Source of the DNA: Methanoprimaticola sp047501175
GTDB lineage: Archaea > Thermoplasmatota > Thermoplasmata > Methanomassiliicoccales > Methanomethylophilaceae
Reading direction: 5' to 3'
Assembly (NCBI RefSeq): GCF_047501175.1
Contig: NZ_JBEQWH010000006.1
Coordinates: 1-64,000, forward strand
DNA length: 64,000 nucleotides
Below, in pieces: positions 1 to 7,701 of the stretch. The notes under the pieces were generated by a model that saw only the letters and a list, made by a program, of their open reading frames with translations, was not told the origin of the DNA and made no database searches. A program made the position numbers and the translations under genes. Every line of letters starts with the position of its first letter. Within the stretch, counting starts at the first letter, position 1.

Positions 1-74
1 ACCGTTTCAAATCCACGAGGATGTCTATATGACACCAGAATTAGGAAACACACTACTATCAGTATGGATCGGAT

Positions 75-96
75 GGGCCGGGGTCGTCCCCGGCCC
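75..96 (-). terminator. GC-rich hairpin, possible 3' end of winged-helix gene
   Basis: A perfect 9-bp inverted repeat (gggccgggg / ccccggccc) with a 4-nt loop lies just beyond the stop of the minus-strand gene that ends at 107. No T-run follows it on the minus strand, so it may stabilise or end the transcript rather than act as a classical terminator. Positions 1-74 hold no gene I can support; the motif tttcaaatccacga at 5-18 loosely resembles repeats near 21.2 and 26.1 kb. Confidence 0.45.
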
Positions 97-106
97 TGGA
101 AAATAA

Positions 107-451
107 TCAGTTCTTGGCCTTCTTTTTGGACTTCTTCTCCTTGCCCTCGGAGACGACGTCCTCCTCGAAGTCGAGCCTTCCGTAGAAGATCTCGCGGCAC
201 TCGAACATGCGCTTGCCGATGGACTTTCCCTTTGCGGTGAGGGTGTATATCTTCATCAGGCGCCTTCCTGCCTCGAGGTGCATCTCGAGCAGACCCAGCT
301 CCACAAGTTCGTCGGCGGTCTTGATGACCGTCTTGTAGTTCTTGGCGATACGGAGCATGTCCGTCGCCATGATCTTCTCGTTCTCGTAGATGAGCGAGAT
401 TATGTCCACAGCGTACCTGCTGGACAGAGGAGACTGATAATCTGTAATCAT
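107..451 (-). CDS. small winged-helix DNA-binding protein
   Basis: This 114-residue protein looks like a single winged-helix domain of MarR/ArsR type. Residues 10-75 give helix-helix-recognition helix-wing, with the wing around GRRLMKIYTLT, and the C-terminus is a lysine-rich tail (KEKKSKKKAKN). I chose the ATG at 451 because a TATA box at 472-480 lies about 25 nt upstream, which predicts a leaderless mRNA; the open frame continues to 571 but that extension would start upstream of the promoter. It is monocistronic and divergent from the LarA-like gene. Its DNA target and regulon cannot be read from sequence. Confidence 0.7.
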   Translation of the reverse strand: MITDYQSPLSSRYAVDIISLIYENEKIMATDMLRIAKNYKTVIKTADELVELGLLEMHLEAGRRLMKIYTLTAKGKSIGKRMFECREIFYGRLDFEEDVVSEGKEKKSKKKAKN

Positions 452-471
452 GGTCTGCGGGAGCGCTTGCC

Positions 472-480
472 GATTATAAA
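472..480 (-). promoter_or_regulatory. TATA box for the winged-helix gene
   Basis: The minus strand reads tttataatc, centred 25 nt upstream of the ATG at 451. This spacing implies a leaderless transcript and decides the start. Confidence 0.6.
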
Positions 481-593
481 TCGTTTCGGGCATTACAGAT
501 GTACGTCCAGAACGCATCCATGGCACAATCGTGTGATTCACCGCCAATGGATTGGCCCATGACACACGCATCGCTCACGCGCGTGTGCGAAGT

Positions 594-600
594 CTTATAA
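594..600 (+). promoter_or_regulatory. TATA box for the LarA-like gene
   Basis: The sequence cttataa lies 34 nt upstream of the ATG at 631. The 12-mer CGCGCGTGTGCG at 578-589, immediately upstream, recurs before the STT3-like gene at 58615-58626. Confidence 0.5.
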
Positions 601-630
601 TTGAAGTCCACGCATCAAGTCGTGATTCAA

Positions 631-1872
631 ATGATCGTTGATGTGAAGTACGGAAAGGACGGGGTTCAGAAAACCAGCATCCCCGATCCGAACTACATCG
701 GCACATTCTACCCAAAGGATGTCGTCTGCGGTGACCCGGACGAGGTCATCGGGAGCTCCATCGACAATCCCCTGGGCTATTCTTCGATGGAGGAGTTCCT
801 GGAGGGCGGTGAGGATGTGGTCTTTATCGTCAATGACGGGACGCGCCCCACCCCTACCGCGAAGGTGTTGGATGCCCTGTCCAAGAGAATGGACCTCAGG
901 TCCGCCCGCTATCTGATCGCGACCGGCACCCACAGGGACATGACCCGTGAGGAGTACGACATGGTCTTCGGATCCCACTACGAGGAGCTGAAGGACAGGA
1001 TAATCTGCCATGATGCCAAGAAGTCCGAGTGCGTCAACCTCGGGACCTCGAAGAACGGCACCCCCATGGAGGTCAACAAGATCGCCGTGGACGCGGACCG
1101 TCTGGTCATCATAACGTCCGTCGAGCCCCACTATTTCGCCGGATACACCGGCGGAAGGAAGTCCTTCCTCCCCGGAGTCGCATCCTACCGCACAGTGGAG
1201 GCCAACCACAAGCTCGCGATGAGCGAGGCCGCGCAGTCCCTGGCCCTCGACGGCAATCCCGTCCACGAGGACATGATGGACGCGCTCGAAGTGATCAAGG
1301 GGAAGAGGATCTTCTCCATCCAGATGGTCCTCGACAGGCACCAGAACATATTCAAGGCCGCCTCCGGGGACCTGAACGAGGCATTCCACAAGGCGATCGG
1401 GTGGGCTAACGAGGTCTTCTCGGTGCCGATCCCCGAGAAGGCGGACGTGGTCGTCTCCGTGGCACCGTATCCCATGGACGTCGACCTGTACCAGTCCCAG
1501 AAGGCCCTCGACAACGGGAAGTGGGCCCTCAAGGAGAACGGGAAGATCATCATGGTCTCCAAGTGCAGGGAGGGTACCGGCAGCGACACCTTCCTGAAGC
1601 AGCTCTCGACCTCCAGCGACCCGTTCGAGGTCCTGGAGAACCTCAAGGCCGAGTACAAGCTGGGGTACCACAAGGCCGCTAAGATGGCGGAGATCGCCAC
1701 CTGGGCCAGTATCTGGGCCGTCACCGATCTGGAACCCTCGTTGCTGGAGGGTGCAAACATCAGACCTTTCCCATCAGTCCAGGCGGCTGTGGATGAGGCA
1801 CTTAGGGAGAATCCGTCCTCCAGGGTCATGGTGCTCATGGACGGAAGCGTCACCATACCGAGGCTTGAGTGA
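631..1872 (+). CDS. larA: LarA-family nickel-pincer racemase/epimerase (DUF2088)
   Basis: A 413-residue protein of the LarA family, enzymes that use a nickel-pincer nucleotide to racemise or epimerise 2-hydroxyacids. The four residues that attach or coordinate the cofactor in Lactobacillus plantarum LarA (H108, H174, K184, H200) appear at the same spacing as H101 (ATGTHR), H167 (PHYFAGYTGGRK), K177 and H193. Start ATG 631 follows a TATA box; a TTG at 601 in the same frame would precede the likely transcript start. The next gene, an Fe-S CCG-domain protein, starts 2 nt after the stop, so the two are probably cotranscribed. Cofactor genes larB, larC and larE are not in the window. The family is diverse, so the substrate need not be lactate. 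Confidence 0.85.
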   Translation: MIVDVKYGKDGVQKTSIPDPNYIGTFYPKDVVCGDPDEVIGSSIDNPLGYSSMEEFLEGGEDVVFIVNDGTRPTPTAKVLDALSKRMDLRSARYLIATGTHRDMTREEYDMVFGSHYEELKDRIICHDAKKSECVNLGTSKNGTPMEVNKIAVDADRLVIITSVEPHYFAGYTGGRKSFLPGVASYRTVEANHKLAMSEAAQSLALDGNPVHEDMMDALEVIKGKRIFSIQMVLDRHQNIFKAASGDLNEAFHKAIGWANEVFSVPIPEKADVVVSVAPYPMDVDLYQSQKALDNGKWALKENGKIIMVSKCREGTGSDTFLKQLSTSSDPFEVLENLKAEYKLGYHKAAKMAEIATWASIWAVTDLEPSLLEGANIRPFPSVQAAVDEALRENPSSRVMVLMDGSVTIPRLE

Positions 1873-1873
1873 A

Positions 1874-2983
1874 ATGTCGGACACAAAGGAGTTCAAGGCG
1901 GACAGCCTTGAGAAAGTAAGGAACGCCGTCAACGTGTGCACGATGTGCGGGTTCTGCAAGAGCGTATGCCCTTCGTTCAAATCGATCGGATGGGATTCCG
2001 CATTGTCGAGAGGACGCATCGTCCTGACATACGGTCTTCTCACCGGGGACCTCGAGCCGGACGAGTCGGTGGTCAGGAACATGTACACCTGCACCACCTG
2101 TGCGGACTGCGTCCGCAGATGCCCCTCCAAGGTGGACATCGTGGACATCATCGAGCTCTGTCGCGCGGACCTCGTGAAGGCGGGACACATCCTCCCCAAG
2201 CACAAGGCGATGTGCGAGAACATCCTCGAGACCGGAAACCCCTTCGGGGAGAAGGTCAGCAGGGAGGAGGCACTTGGAAGGAAGCCCCACAAGGCGAAGG
2301 TCGGATACTTCGCGGGATGCACGGCGACGTACCGCTCCAAGGAGACCGCCCGTGCGACCATGTCCATACTGGACAAGATGGGCGTGGACTTCACGACCCT
2401 GGACGAGCTGTGCTGCGGATCCGTCATGCAGAGGGTCGGTTGGTCGCAGGACGACGTCACCGACCTCATGAGGAAGAACGTGGAGGCCATCAAGGCCCAG
2501 GGCGTGGAGACCCTCGTGCTCTCCTGTGCCGGATGCTACAGGATGTTCAAGCACGAGTATCCCAAGTACGTCGATGTCCCGTTCGAGGTCCTTCACATAA
2601 CCGAGTTCCTGGCTGACAAGGACCTCAAGCTGAAGCCCATGGACGGGGTCGTCGCCACGTACCACGATCCCTGTCACCTCGGAAGGCACTGCGGTGTCTA
2701 TGATGCTCCTCGCGCCGTCATCGCCAAGATCCCCGGCCTGGAGTTCAAGGAGATGGAGTTCAACGGGAAGACCAGCCATTGCTGCGGCGGGGGCGGAGGG
2801 GTACGTTCCGCATATCCCGAGGAGGCGATGGACATCGCGTCCACCAGGCTGGACGAGGCCTCCTTCGCGAAGGTCCTCATCACCTGCTGCCCCTTCTGCG
2901 TCAACAACCTGAGCGCGGCCACGGGCGAGAGGGACATACAGGTCCGTGACCTCGTGGAGCTCATCGACGAGTTGATGGTTTGA
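1874..2983 (+). CDS. HdrD/GlcF-like Fe-S oxidoreductase with two CCG domains
   Basis: A 369-residue cytoplasmic protein with two N-terminal [4Fe-4S] ferredoxin motifs (C22-C25-C28-C32 and C73-C76-C79-C83) and two cysteine-rich CCG domains (ELCCGSVMQR / LSCAGCYRMF near residues 180-225, SHCCGGGGGVR / ITCCPFC near 300-350). This architecture is shared by heterodisulfide reductase subunit D and glycolate/lactate oxidase Fe-S subunits (GlcF, LldE). With the LarA-like gene immediately upstream, it may take electrons from a 2-hydroxyacid, but no flavin dehydrogenase partner is adjacent. The HdrD role is possible and not excluded. Start ATG 1874 lies 2 nt after the larA stop. Confidence 0.8.
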   Translation: MSDTKEFKADSLEKVRNAVNVCTMCGFCKSVCPSFKSIGWDSALSRGRIVLTYGLLTGDLEPDESVVRNMYTCTTCADCVRRCPSKVDIVDIIELCRADLVKAGHILPKHKAMCENILETGNPFGEKVSREEALGRKPHKAKVGYFAGCTATYRSKETARATMSILDKMGVDFTTLDELCCGSVMQRVGWSQDDVTDLMRKNVEAIKAQGVETLVLSCAGCYRMFKHEYPKYVDVPFEVLHITEFLADKDLKLKPMDGVVATYHDPCHLGRHCGVYDAPRAVIAKIPGLEFKEMEFNGKTSHCCGGGGGVRSAYPEEAMDIASTRLDEASFAKVLITCCPFCVNNLSAATGERDIQVRDLVELIDELMV

Positions 2984-4020
2984 TCAAAACCCTCAGGCGG
3001 CCCCTCGGGGGGCCGCCCCTTATCATGGGGATCCTCAACGTGACCCCAGACTCCTTCTCGGACGGCGGATGCTGGGCGGACCCCTCCGTCGCGGTCCGTC
3101 ATGCCATGGACATGATAGATGCCGGGGCGGACATCATAGACATAGGCGGGGAGTCCACCCGTCCCAACTCGGAGCCCGTCTCCGCGGACGACGAGATCGC
3201 CAGGCTGGAGCCGGTTCTGAGGGATCTCGTACCGTCCGTCAGCGTCCCCATCTCCGTCGATACCATGAAGACGCGGGTGGCGGAGCGTTGCATATCGATG
3301 GGCGTAGACATCGTCAACGATGTCTACGGGCTCCGTGATGCGGGGATGCCGGAGCTCTGCGCGTCCGCCGGCGTCCATGCCGTCATAATGCACATGCACG
3401 GGATGCCGAAGTCGATGCCGGTCGCGATGCAGGGGGACTTCATGAACGAGATCCGTGATTTTCTCAGGGAGAGGACGGAGGTCGCACTCGATGCCGGGAT
3501 CCGTGCGGACCATCTGGTCATGGACCCCGGCATCGGTTTCGGTAAGGATCCCGATCAGAATCTCGAGATACTCGAGAACAGTTCGTTCTTCTCGGACGGG
3601 TACCCGGTACTCTCGGGATCATCCCGGAAGAGGTTCCTGGCCACCAAGTTCCCCGGTATGGGCCGGGACGAAGCCTCTGTCGAGGCGGCATTGGTGGCCT
3701 CCGGGTCCGGTGCGGACATAGTCCGCGTCCACGATGTCGCGTCCGTCTCCAAAAGAATGAGGTGCCCGGACGTCCGATCATGCGAGCTTCATGATCACGC
3801 CGACCGTGACCACGATGGCGCATACAATGACCGCAGAGCCCCAGAAGCGGTATTCCTTGCGCTTCTCATCCCTCTCGCGTTTCGTCTCCCCCGATCTGCA
3901 TTCCTTGTCGCAATACTCCTCGCCGAAGGGGATGGGATCCCCGCAGAATCTGCAATGGGAGTGTTCGGGAAGTCTAAGACCGGCAACCATGGGGCACGAT
4001 ATAACTTCGCTAATAGATAA
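2980..4020 (+). CDS. folP: dihydropteroate synthase with an abnormal C-terminal tail
   Basis: Dihydropteroate synthase condenses 4-aminobenzoate (or an equivalent) with a pterin diphosphate. Family motifs are clear: MGILNVTPDSFSDGG near residue 16, DIGGESTRP near 50, VDTMK near 90, MDPGIGFGK near 180, SGSSRKRF near 210 and RVHDV near 250. The start is TTG at 2980, overlapping the previous stop and keeping the conserved PLIMGILN lead-in; ATG 3025 would cut into it. Homology ends near 3775, yet the frame has no stop until 4020, adding about 80 unusual residues antisense to the convergent DUF2116 gene. A one-base slip in the AAAA at 3751-3754 would give a stop within about 15 codons. Confidence 0.85.
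   Translation: MIKTLRRPLGGPPLIMGILNVTPDSFSDGGCWADPSVAVRHAMDMIDAGADIIDIGGESTRPNSEPVSADDEIARLEPVLRDLVPSVSVPISVDTMKTRVAERCISMGVDIVNDVYGLRDAGMPELCASAGVHAVIMHMHGMPKSMPVAMQGDFMNEIRDFLRERTEVALDAGIRADHLVMDPGIGFGKDPDQNLEILENSSFFSDGYPVLSGSSRKRFLATKFPGMGRDEASVEAALVASGSGADIVRVHDVASVSKRMRCPDVRSCELHDHADRDHDGAYNDRRAPEAVFLALLIPLAFRLPRSAFLVAILLAEGDGIPAESAMGVFGKSKTGNHGARYNFANR
3778..3990 (-). CDS. DUF2116-type zinc-ribbon membrane protein
   Basis: A 70-residue protein with a zinc-binding motif near the N-terminus (HCRFCGDPIPFGEEYCDKEC, residues ~12-31), a charged linker (KRERDEKRKE) and one C-terminal membrane helix (FWGSAVIVCAIVVTVGVIM). This is the layout of small archaeal DUF2116 proteins. It probably sits in the membrane with the zinc domain exposed; function is unknown. 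An AT-rich element around 4000 (ttatatcg on the minus strand) could be its TATA box. The whole gene is antisense to the folP tail. Confidence 0.75.
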   Translation of the reverse strand: MVAGLRLPEHSHCRFCGDPIPFGEEYCDKECRSGETKRERDEKRKEYRFWGSAVIVCAIVVTVGVIMKLA

Positions 4021-4089
4021 ACCGTAACTGATGTGTTCTTAAACCCGGCGTACGAATCCAATCGTCGCTGCTGTATGCAGGGTGGTATC

Positions 4090-4320
4090 ATGGTAAGATT
4101 CACATTGCTGAACAGGTCCACCAACGCAAGGATGAGGTTCGATGCGTTGCAGGGGGACAAGGTGGAGGAGGTCATGTCCGCGGCCATAGACGTGTGGGGG
4201 TGTGAGAGCGGGCTGGTGCTGAGGGACGGGTACTCCCTTCTGAGTCCGGATGTGGATGTGGACGACTGCATATTGGACAATGATGTGGTGGAGGTCCTTC
4301 CAGACCCGTTCCGCCGATGA
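4090..4320 (+). CDS. ubiquitin-like (beta-grasp) small protein
   Basis: A 76-residue protein with the strand-strand-helix-strand pattern of a ubiquitin-like fold: two short strands (MVRFTLLNRST / ARMRFDAL), a helix (KVEEVMSAAIDVWG), then LVLRDGYSLL and a final VVEVLPDPF. It lacks a C-terminal Gly-Gly, so it is unlikely to be conjugated like SAMPs. ATG 4090 has GGTGG about 6 nt upstream; ATG 4075 is an alternative. A gene with an MPN/JAB-like profile starts 44 nt downstream, a pairing known for ubiquitin-like modules. Fold assignment is by eye. Confidence 0.5.
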   Translation: MVRFTLLNRSTNARMRFDALQGDKVEEVMSAAIDVWGCESGLVLRDGYSLLSPDVDVDDCILDNDVVEVLPDPFRR

Positions 4321-4364
4321 CATGAAATACGGCCTGTGTGTGGGGGCGTCCCGGAGTTCTTCAA

Positions 4365-4709
4365 ATGATCGGGAGGATGGGTACTACGGCAGACGTCGTG
4401 TTCGGTCCGCATGCCATGGCATCTATATTCGATGCGGTCGAGAGGTCCTGCATGTCCGGCGGTCTGACCGGCAGCATTGAGGCCGATGACAAGGGACGGT
4501 TCTGCGTGGTCACAGGCGCCGGCACCAATCAGGTCGGCATGTTCTTTCCATCGGAGGGGACGGAAGCGACCAAGGAGATGATCGACGAATTCAAGAGGCA
4601 TTCCGAGTCGGGAGTCCTGATCGTTATCGATCCAGAGATCTCGGAGCTCGCGATATATTCCGTGAAGGGCGGCGATGCGACGTTTGCTTCCGCCTTGATG
4701 TCGGAGTGA
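4365..4709 (+). CDS. degenerate MPN/JAB-like protein
   Basis: A 114-residue protein whose C-terminal half (SGVLIVIDPEISELAIYSVK) resembles the strand-helix segment of MPN/JAB domains that follows their metal site, and whose N-terminal half (ASIFDAVERS...GLTGSI) fits the opening helix and strand. The JAMM residues (HxHP followed by S and D) are missing, so a deubiquitinase-like activity is unlikely and a binding role would be expected. The start has GGAG 8 nt upstream of ATG 4365. The stop abuts the convergent hxlB stop. Roadblock/LC7-like proteins are an alternative fold, so confidence is limited. Confidence 0.45.
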   Translation: MIGRMGTTADVVFGPHAMASIFDAVERSCMSGGLTGSIEADDKGRFCVVTGAGTNQVGMFFPSEGTEATKEMIDEFKRHSESGVLIVIDPEISELAIYSVKGGDATFASALMSE

Positions 4710-5255
4710 TCAGACCCATATGGCATGACGATAGCGCATGTCCTGTTCGCTGATCCCTTTGCGTTCCATGATCTCCGCGACGATGATATCGAACAGTATC
4801 AACGCGGAATCCTCGAATATCGTCCCCAGGGGGGCCGTCTTGCGGATCTCCTCGCTCTCCGGCACTTCCATGATCAGTGAGACGTCCGACGTCCCGGTGA
4901 GCGGGCTGGAGGCGGTCCCGGTGATGCACACGGTCTCCGACCCGATGTGTCTGGCTATCTCGGCGGTCTGAACGACGGACGAGGTCTTGCCGGTGAAAGA
5001 TATCAGGATCGTGAGGTCCTCCTTCCCGATTATGGGGGTCGTCATCTCGCCGACGAAATGGACGTCCAGGCCGAGTTGGACCAGACGCACGGCGAACAGC
5101 TGTCCCACCAGTCCGGACCTGCCGGACCCGTAGATGAAGACCTTACGTTTCTCGAGGATGCTCGCGATCAGCGATTCCTTGGAATCAGGGTCGACGGATC
5201 CGACGGCCAGTCTTATGTTCTCGAGAAGGCCGTCGGGTTGTGTCAAGTCACTCAC
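4710..5255 (-). CDS. hxlB: 6-phospho-3-hexuloisomerase (SIS domain)
   Basis: A 181-residue SIS-domain protein of the PHI family, which interconverts 3-hexulose 6-phosphate and fructose 6-phosphate in the archaeal ribulose monophosphate route to pentoses. Visible features are the sugar-phosphate site FIYGSGRSG near residue 38, VHFVGEMTTP near 68, the SIS motif ILISFTGKT near 85, and the C-terminal DIIVAEIMERKGI helix. The start is GTG at 5255, overlapping the upstream gene by 8 nt (gtgagtga), which indicates translational coupling. The partner hxlA is not in the window. Confidence 0.85.
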   Translation of the reverse strand: MSDLTQPDGLLENIRLAVGSVDPDSKESLIASILEKRKVFIYGSGRSGLVGQLFAVRLVQLGLDVHFVGEMTTPIIGKEDLTILISFTGKTSSVVQTAEIARHIGSETVCITGTASSPLTGTSDVSLIMEVPESEEIRKTAPLGTIFEDSALILFDIIVAEIMERKGISEQDMRYRHAIWV

Positions 5256-6291
5256 CGGCGGCTGCCGCGGCTTCCGACTTCTTCTTCTCCTTGAGGTCCT
5301 TAGCGGCCTTCTTCGCAAGGATCCTCTCCTGGATGATCCTCATGTACATCGCATCGTGTTCGAGCAGCGGCGATGTGGAGATTATCGTGCAGTCGGGCCT
5401 CATCTCCATGAGCGCCTCTGCGAGGGGCTCGAACTTCAGGTCGCCCTTCTTGATCGGTGTGAGCCTCTTCTCGTTGTTCTCGTAGTACTCGACTCCGGCG
5501 AAGGCCGTGTGAAGGGGACCGTCGCAGTACGGTGCGACGTTCTCGATGAGATCTATGAAGTCGTCCGGGTCCAGAAGGGTCCCGTTCGTGCGGGAGTGGT
5601 AGTGGGAGAAGTTGATGACCGGTGTGAGTCCATCTATGTCGCTGCAGAGGTTGAGCACCTGCTCCAGGGACCCGAACACATCCTGCTGGCCGGTAATCTC
5701 TATCCCGAGCCTGGGCTTCAGTCCGTTTCCCTTCCACCAGTCGACGATGGCGCCGATGTTCTGGTATATGTTCTCCTCGATCTCCTCCGAGGGCTTGTTC
5801 TCGTCGTATATGCCGAGGCTGGTGACGACGATGTCCCCGTCCAGCGCATCCAGGATGAGCCCCGCGTGCCTTATGTTGTCCATGCAGGAGTAGGTGAGGA
5901 CCTCGTCGTCCCCTCCGATGTCCATGTAATAGGGCGTATGGATGGACAGTTTAACGTCCATCCTCTTCGCCATGTGCCCGATGCCGCTCAGGCTCCCGAA
6001 CGTGTTGGCCACGGGGGACGGCATGTACAGGAGGTCGTCGTCCTCGTCGATGGGCTCGTCCGGGTCGCTGATAGGGTCCCCGTCCCTCAGGATCTCGACG
6101 ACGAAGTCCTCCGTGATGTCATTGATCGTGAGGCCGACCTCCTCGTCTTCGGGAGGACGCGGATATGCTCCCGCACGAACCATCTGTATCTCCAGAGCGC
6201 TGAGGCTGAGGTTGTGCACATCCTCGATACCGTCTTTTAGGGTGCGTCCTTTGCAGGACAGCGGTATGCCGGCGGGGCCGAACCTTATCAT
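5248..6291 (-). CDS. endonuclease IV-like TIM-barrel protein
   Basis: A 347-residue member of the xylose isomerase-like TIM-barrel superfamily closest in outline to AP endonuclease family 2. Segments match the barrel's metal-binding strands: VKLSIHTPYYMD near residue 112, LGIEITGQQD near 196, PVINFSHYHSRTNG near 222 and DGPLHTAFAGVE near 258. The protein is longer than bacterial endonuclease IV, with an acidic insertion (residues ~45-95) and a lysine/alanine-rich tail. It leads a two-gene operon with hxlB. A TATA-like sequence at 6311-6320 gives a leaderless start at 6291 and is overlapped by a perfect inverted repeat. It could be a sugar isomerase/epimerase instead of a DNA repair enzyme. 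Confidence 0.65.
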   Translation of the reverse strand: MIRFGPAGIPLSCKGRTLKDGIEDVHNLSLSALEIQMVRAGAYPRPPEDEEVGLTINDITEDFVVEILRDGDPISDPDEPIDEDDDLLYMPSPVANTFGSLSGIGHMAKRMDVKLSIHTPYYMDIGGDDEVLTYSCMDNIRHAGLILDALDGDIVVTSLGIYDENKPSEEIEENIYQNIGAIVDWWKGNGLKPRLGIEITGQQDVFGSLEQVLNLCSDIDGLTPVINFSHYHSRTNGTLLDPDDFIDLIENVAPYCDGPLHTAFAGVEYYENNEKRLTPIKKGDLKFEPLAEALMEMRPDCTIISTSPLLEHDAMYMRIIQERILAKKAAKDLKEKKKSEAAAAAGE

Positions 6292-6304
6292 GAGTCTCGC
6301 AAAT

Positions 6305-6324
6305 CCCCTTAAGTAAATAAGGGG
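6305..6324 (-). promoter_or_regulatory. inverted repeat over the TATA box (possible operator)
   Basis: CCCCTTA-N6-TAAGGGG is a perfect dyad with 7-bp arms. Its centre coincides with the minus-strand TATA-like element ttatttactt at 6311-6320, which lies 25 nt upstream of ATG 6291. A repressor bound here would block TBP. Confidence 0.5.
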
Positions 6325-6374
6325 TTCGTTCGCAACGGGTTGTTTCGCCGCATTACGGTCGCGTAGTGAATAGG

Positions 6375-6382
6375 ATTATAAT
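6375..6382 (+). promoter_or_regulatory. TATA box for the membrane-protein operon
   Basis: The sequence attataat is centred about 28 nt upstream of ATG 6407, giving a nearly leaderless transcript. Confidence 0.55.
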
Positions 6383-6406
6383 CAGAATGCGTTTCGTCCC
6401 CCTACA

Positions 6407-7006
6407 ATGAATTCCGGAAGACTAGTAGCGACGGCAAGTGCTATCCTAGCGGTAGCGTCGTTGGTCGTCGCTTGGTGCAACTACGAGGGCATCATGGCGG
6501 TGATATCGTTCTTCGCTCTTGTCTTCGGAATCGTCGCATCGAAGCGCTGTTCGGCCAGGATGAACGTCTTCATCATGATCGCCGCGGCAGCGTCCCTGGT
6601 GTGCACGTTCCTCTCGGTGACGATCCTGTCCCCGGAGGGCTTCTCCAACGAGGCAGGTGAGCCGAGCACGTTCTGGTTCGTGCTCATCGGACTGGTCCAC
6701 AGCGTCCCGATGATGCCCCTGACGATGTCCATGTTCGTCATCATAGCATCGGTCACGGGTGCGTCCTACAACTGGGCGATAGTCCTCGGTCTCAGTCCGT
6801 TCATAGGCATGGGCATGGAAGTGCCAGGGTTCGTACTCGAGTACGTCTTCGAAGGTGCGGACAACTGGATGACCGACAACGGGTACATCCTGCACCATTT
6901 CCTGATGACCTGCCTGGTCATGATCCTCTACGCGTGGTACCTGTCCCATGACCTCAGGAAGAAGGGACTCATCATCACGGAGCACGGCATGGAGGTGCTG
7001 GAATGA
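6407..7006 (+). CDS. polytopic membrane protein of unknown function
   Basis: A 199-residue hydrophobic protein with about six predicted membrane helices and no recognisable domain. Notable residues are a charged intracellular patch (SKRCSARMN near 46) and a conserved-looking segment MGMEVPGFVLEYVFEG near 148. The stop overlaps the next gene's ATG by 4 nt, and the third gene overlaps the second, so the three form one operon. Context with a GT87-like glycosyltransferase suggests envelope or lipid-linked sugar metabolism; this is inference. Confidence 0.6.
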   Translation: MNSGRLVATASAILAVASLVVAWCNYEGIMAVISFFALVFGIVASKRCSARMNVFIMIAAAASLVCTFLSVTILSPEGFSNEAGEPSTFWFVLIGLVHSVPMMPLTMSMFVIIASVTGASYNWAIVLGLSPFIGMGMEVPGFVLEYVFEGADNWMTDNGYILHHFLMTCLVMILYAWYLSHDLRKKGLIITEHGMEVLE

Positions 7007-7701
7007 TGACCCCCGAGCAGAATGCGAGGGAGGTCAGGACCGCATGGGCGATGCTGGTCCTGTGTCCCCTGTCGTTCATGGTCATAGCCATCTTCCCCAT
7101 ACTGGGGATCGCGCCTGGGATAGAGGCGGGGCACGACCCCATCTATCTGATCGCGACCTGCATCGCATGGGCGCTCGTCTCGATGCTCCTGCCGGTGCTC
7201 AGGCTCGCCCGGCTGGTGTCGATGCCCAGGATGTTCCTCCTGGCCGTCTACGGGAACATGTACTTCTACGTGATATCGCTGAACCTCGGGTTCTACCTCA
7301 ACCTGAGCTGGTGGGGGGACATGGGCCATGTGATCTCGTCCACCATCGTCACGATGATCGTCTTCATCGCACTGTGCGTGATCGAATGCAGCTCGCCCAA
7401 GCATGTGACTTTCGGCCGCAGGACGGGGATGGTCGCTATGCTGGTGCTGGTCTCCCTGAGCTTCGGAGGCATATGGGAGATGATCGAGGGGTTCGTCGAT
7501 TTCGCCGGCGGAGGCTCCTACATGGTCTACAGCGCCCGTGACACGATGGGCGACCTGACCGCGGACCTTCTGGGCGTGATCATCGTGGCCGTCCTGACAT
7601 ACTGGTATCTCGGAAAGCACACGCCCTGGGACATATTCTCCAGTCTGAGGTTCGGAAGGGATGCGTTCGAGGTCTCCGGATCGGAAGATTCAGATGTCTG
7701 A
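7003..7701 (+). CDS. polytopic membrane protein, DUF2238-like C-terminus
   Basis: A 232-residue membrane protein with about seven predicted helices. The segment GGIWEMIEGFVDFAGG ... DTMGDLTADLLGVII (residues ~155-195) resembles the W-E-x-x-E ... D-T-x-x-D pattern of YjdF/DUF2238-type membrane proteins; outside it I recognise nothing. Start ATG 7003 overlaps the upstream stop; the stop at 7701 overlaps the next start at 7694. It is probably a partner of the neighbouring glycosyltransferase-like protein. Confidence 0.55.
   Translation: MMTPEQNAREVRTAWAMLVLCPLSFMVIAIFPILGIAPGIEAGHDPIYLIATCIAWALVSMLLPVLRLARLVSMPRMFLLAVYGNMYFYVISLNLGFYLNLSWWGDMGHVISSTIVTMIVFIALCVIECSSPKHVTFGRRTGMVAMLVLVSLSFGGIWEMIEGFVDFAGGGSYMVYSARDTMGDLTADLLGVIIVAVLTYWYLGKHTPWDIFSSLRFGRDAFEVSGSEDSDV

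Noticed and set aside
29..106. A 25-codon frame ending where the winged-helix gene's hairpin lies
   Set aside because: It has no ribosome-binding site, and its second half is simply the hairpin sequence.
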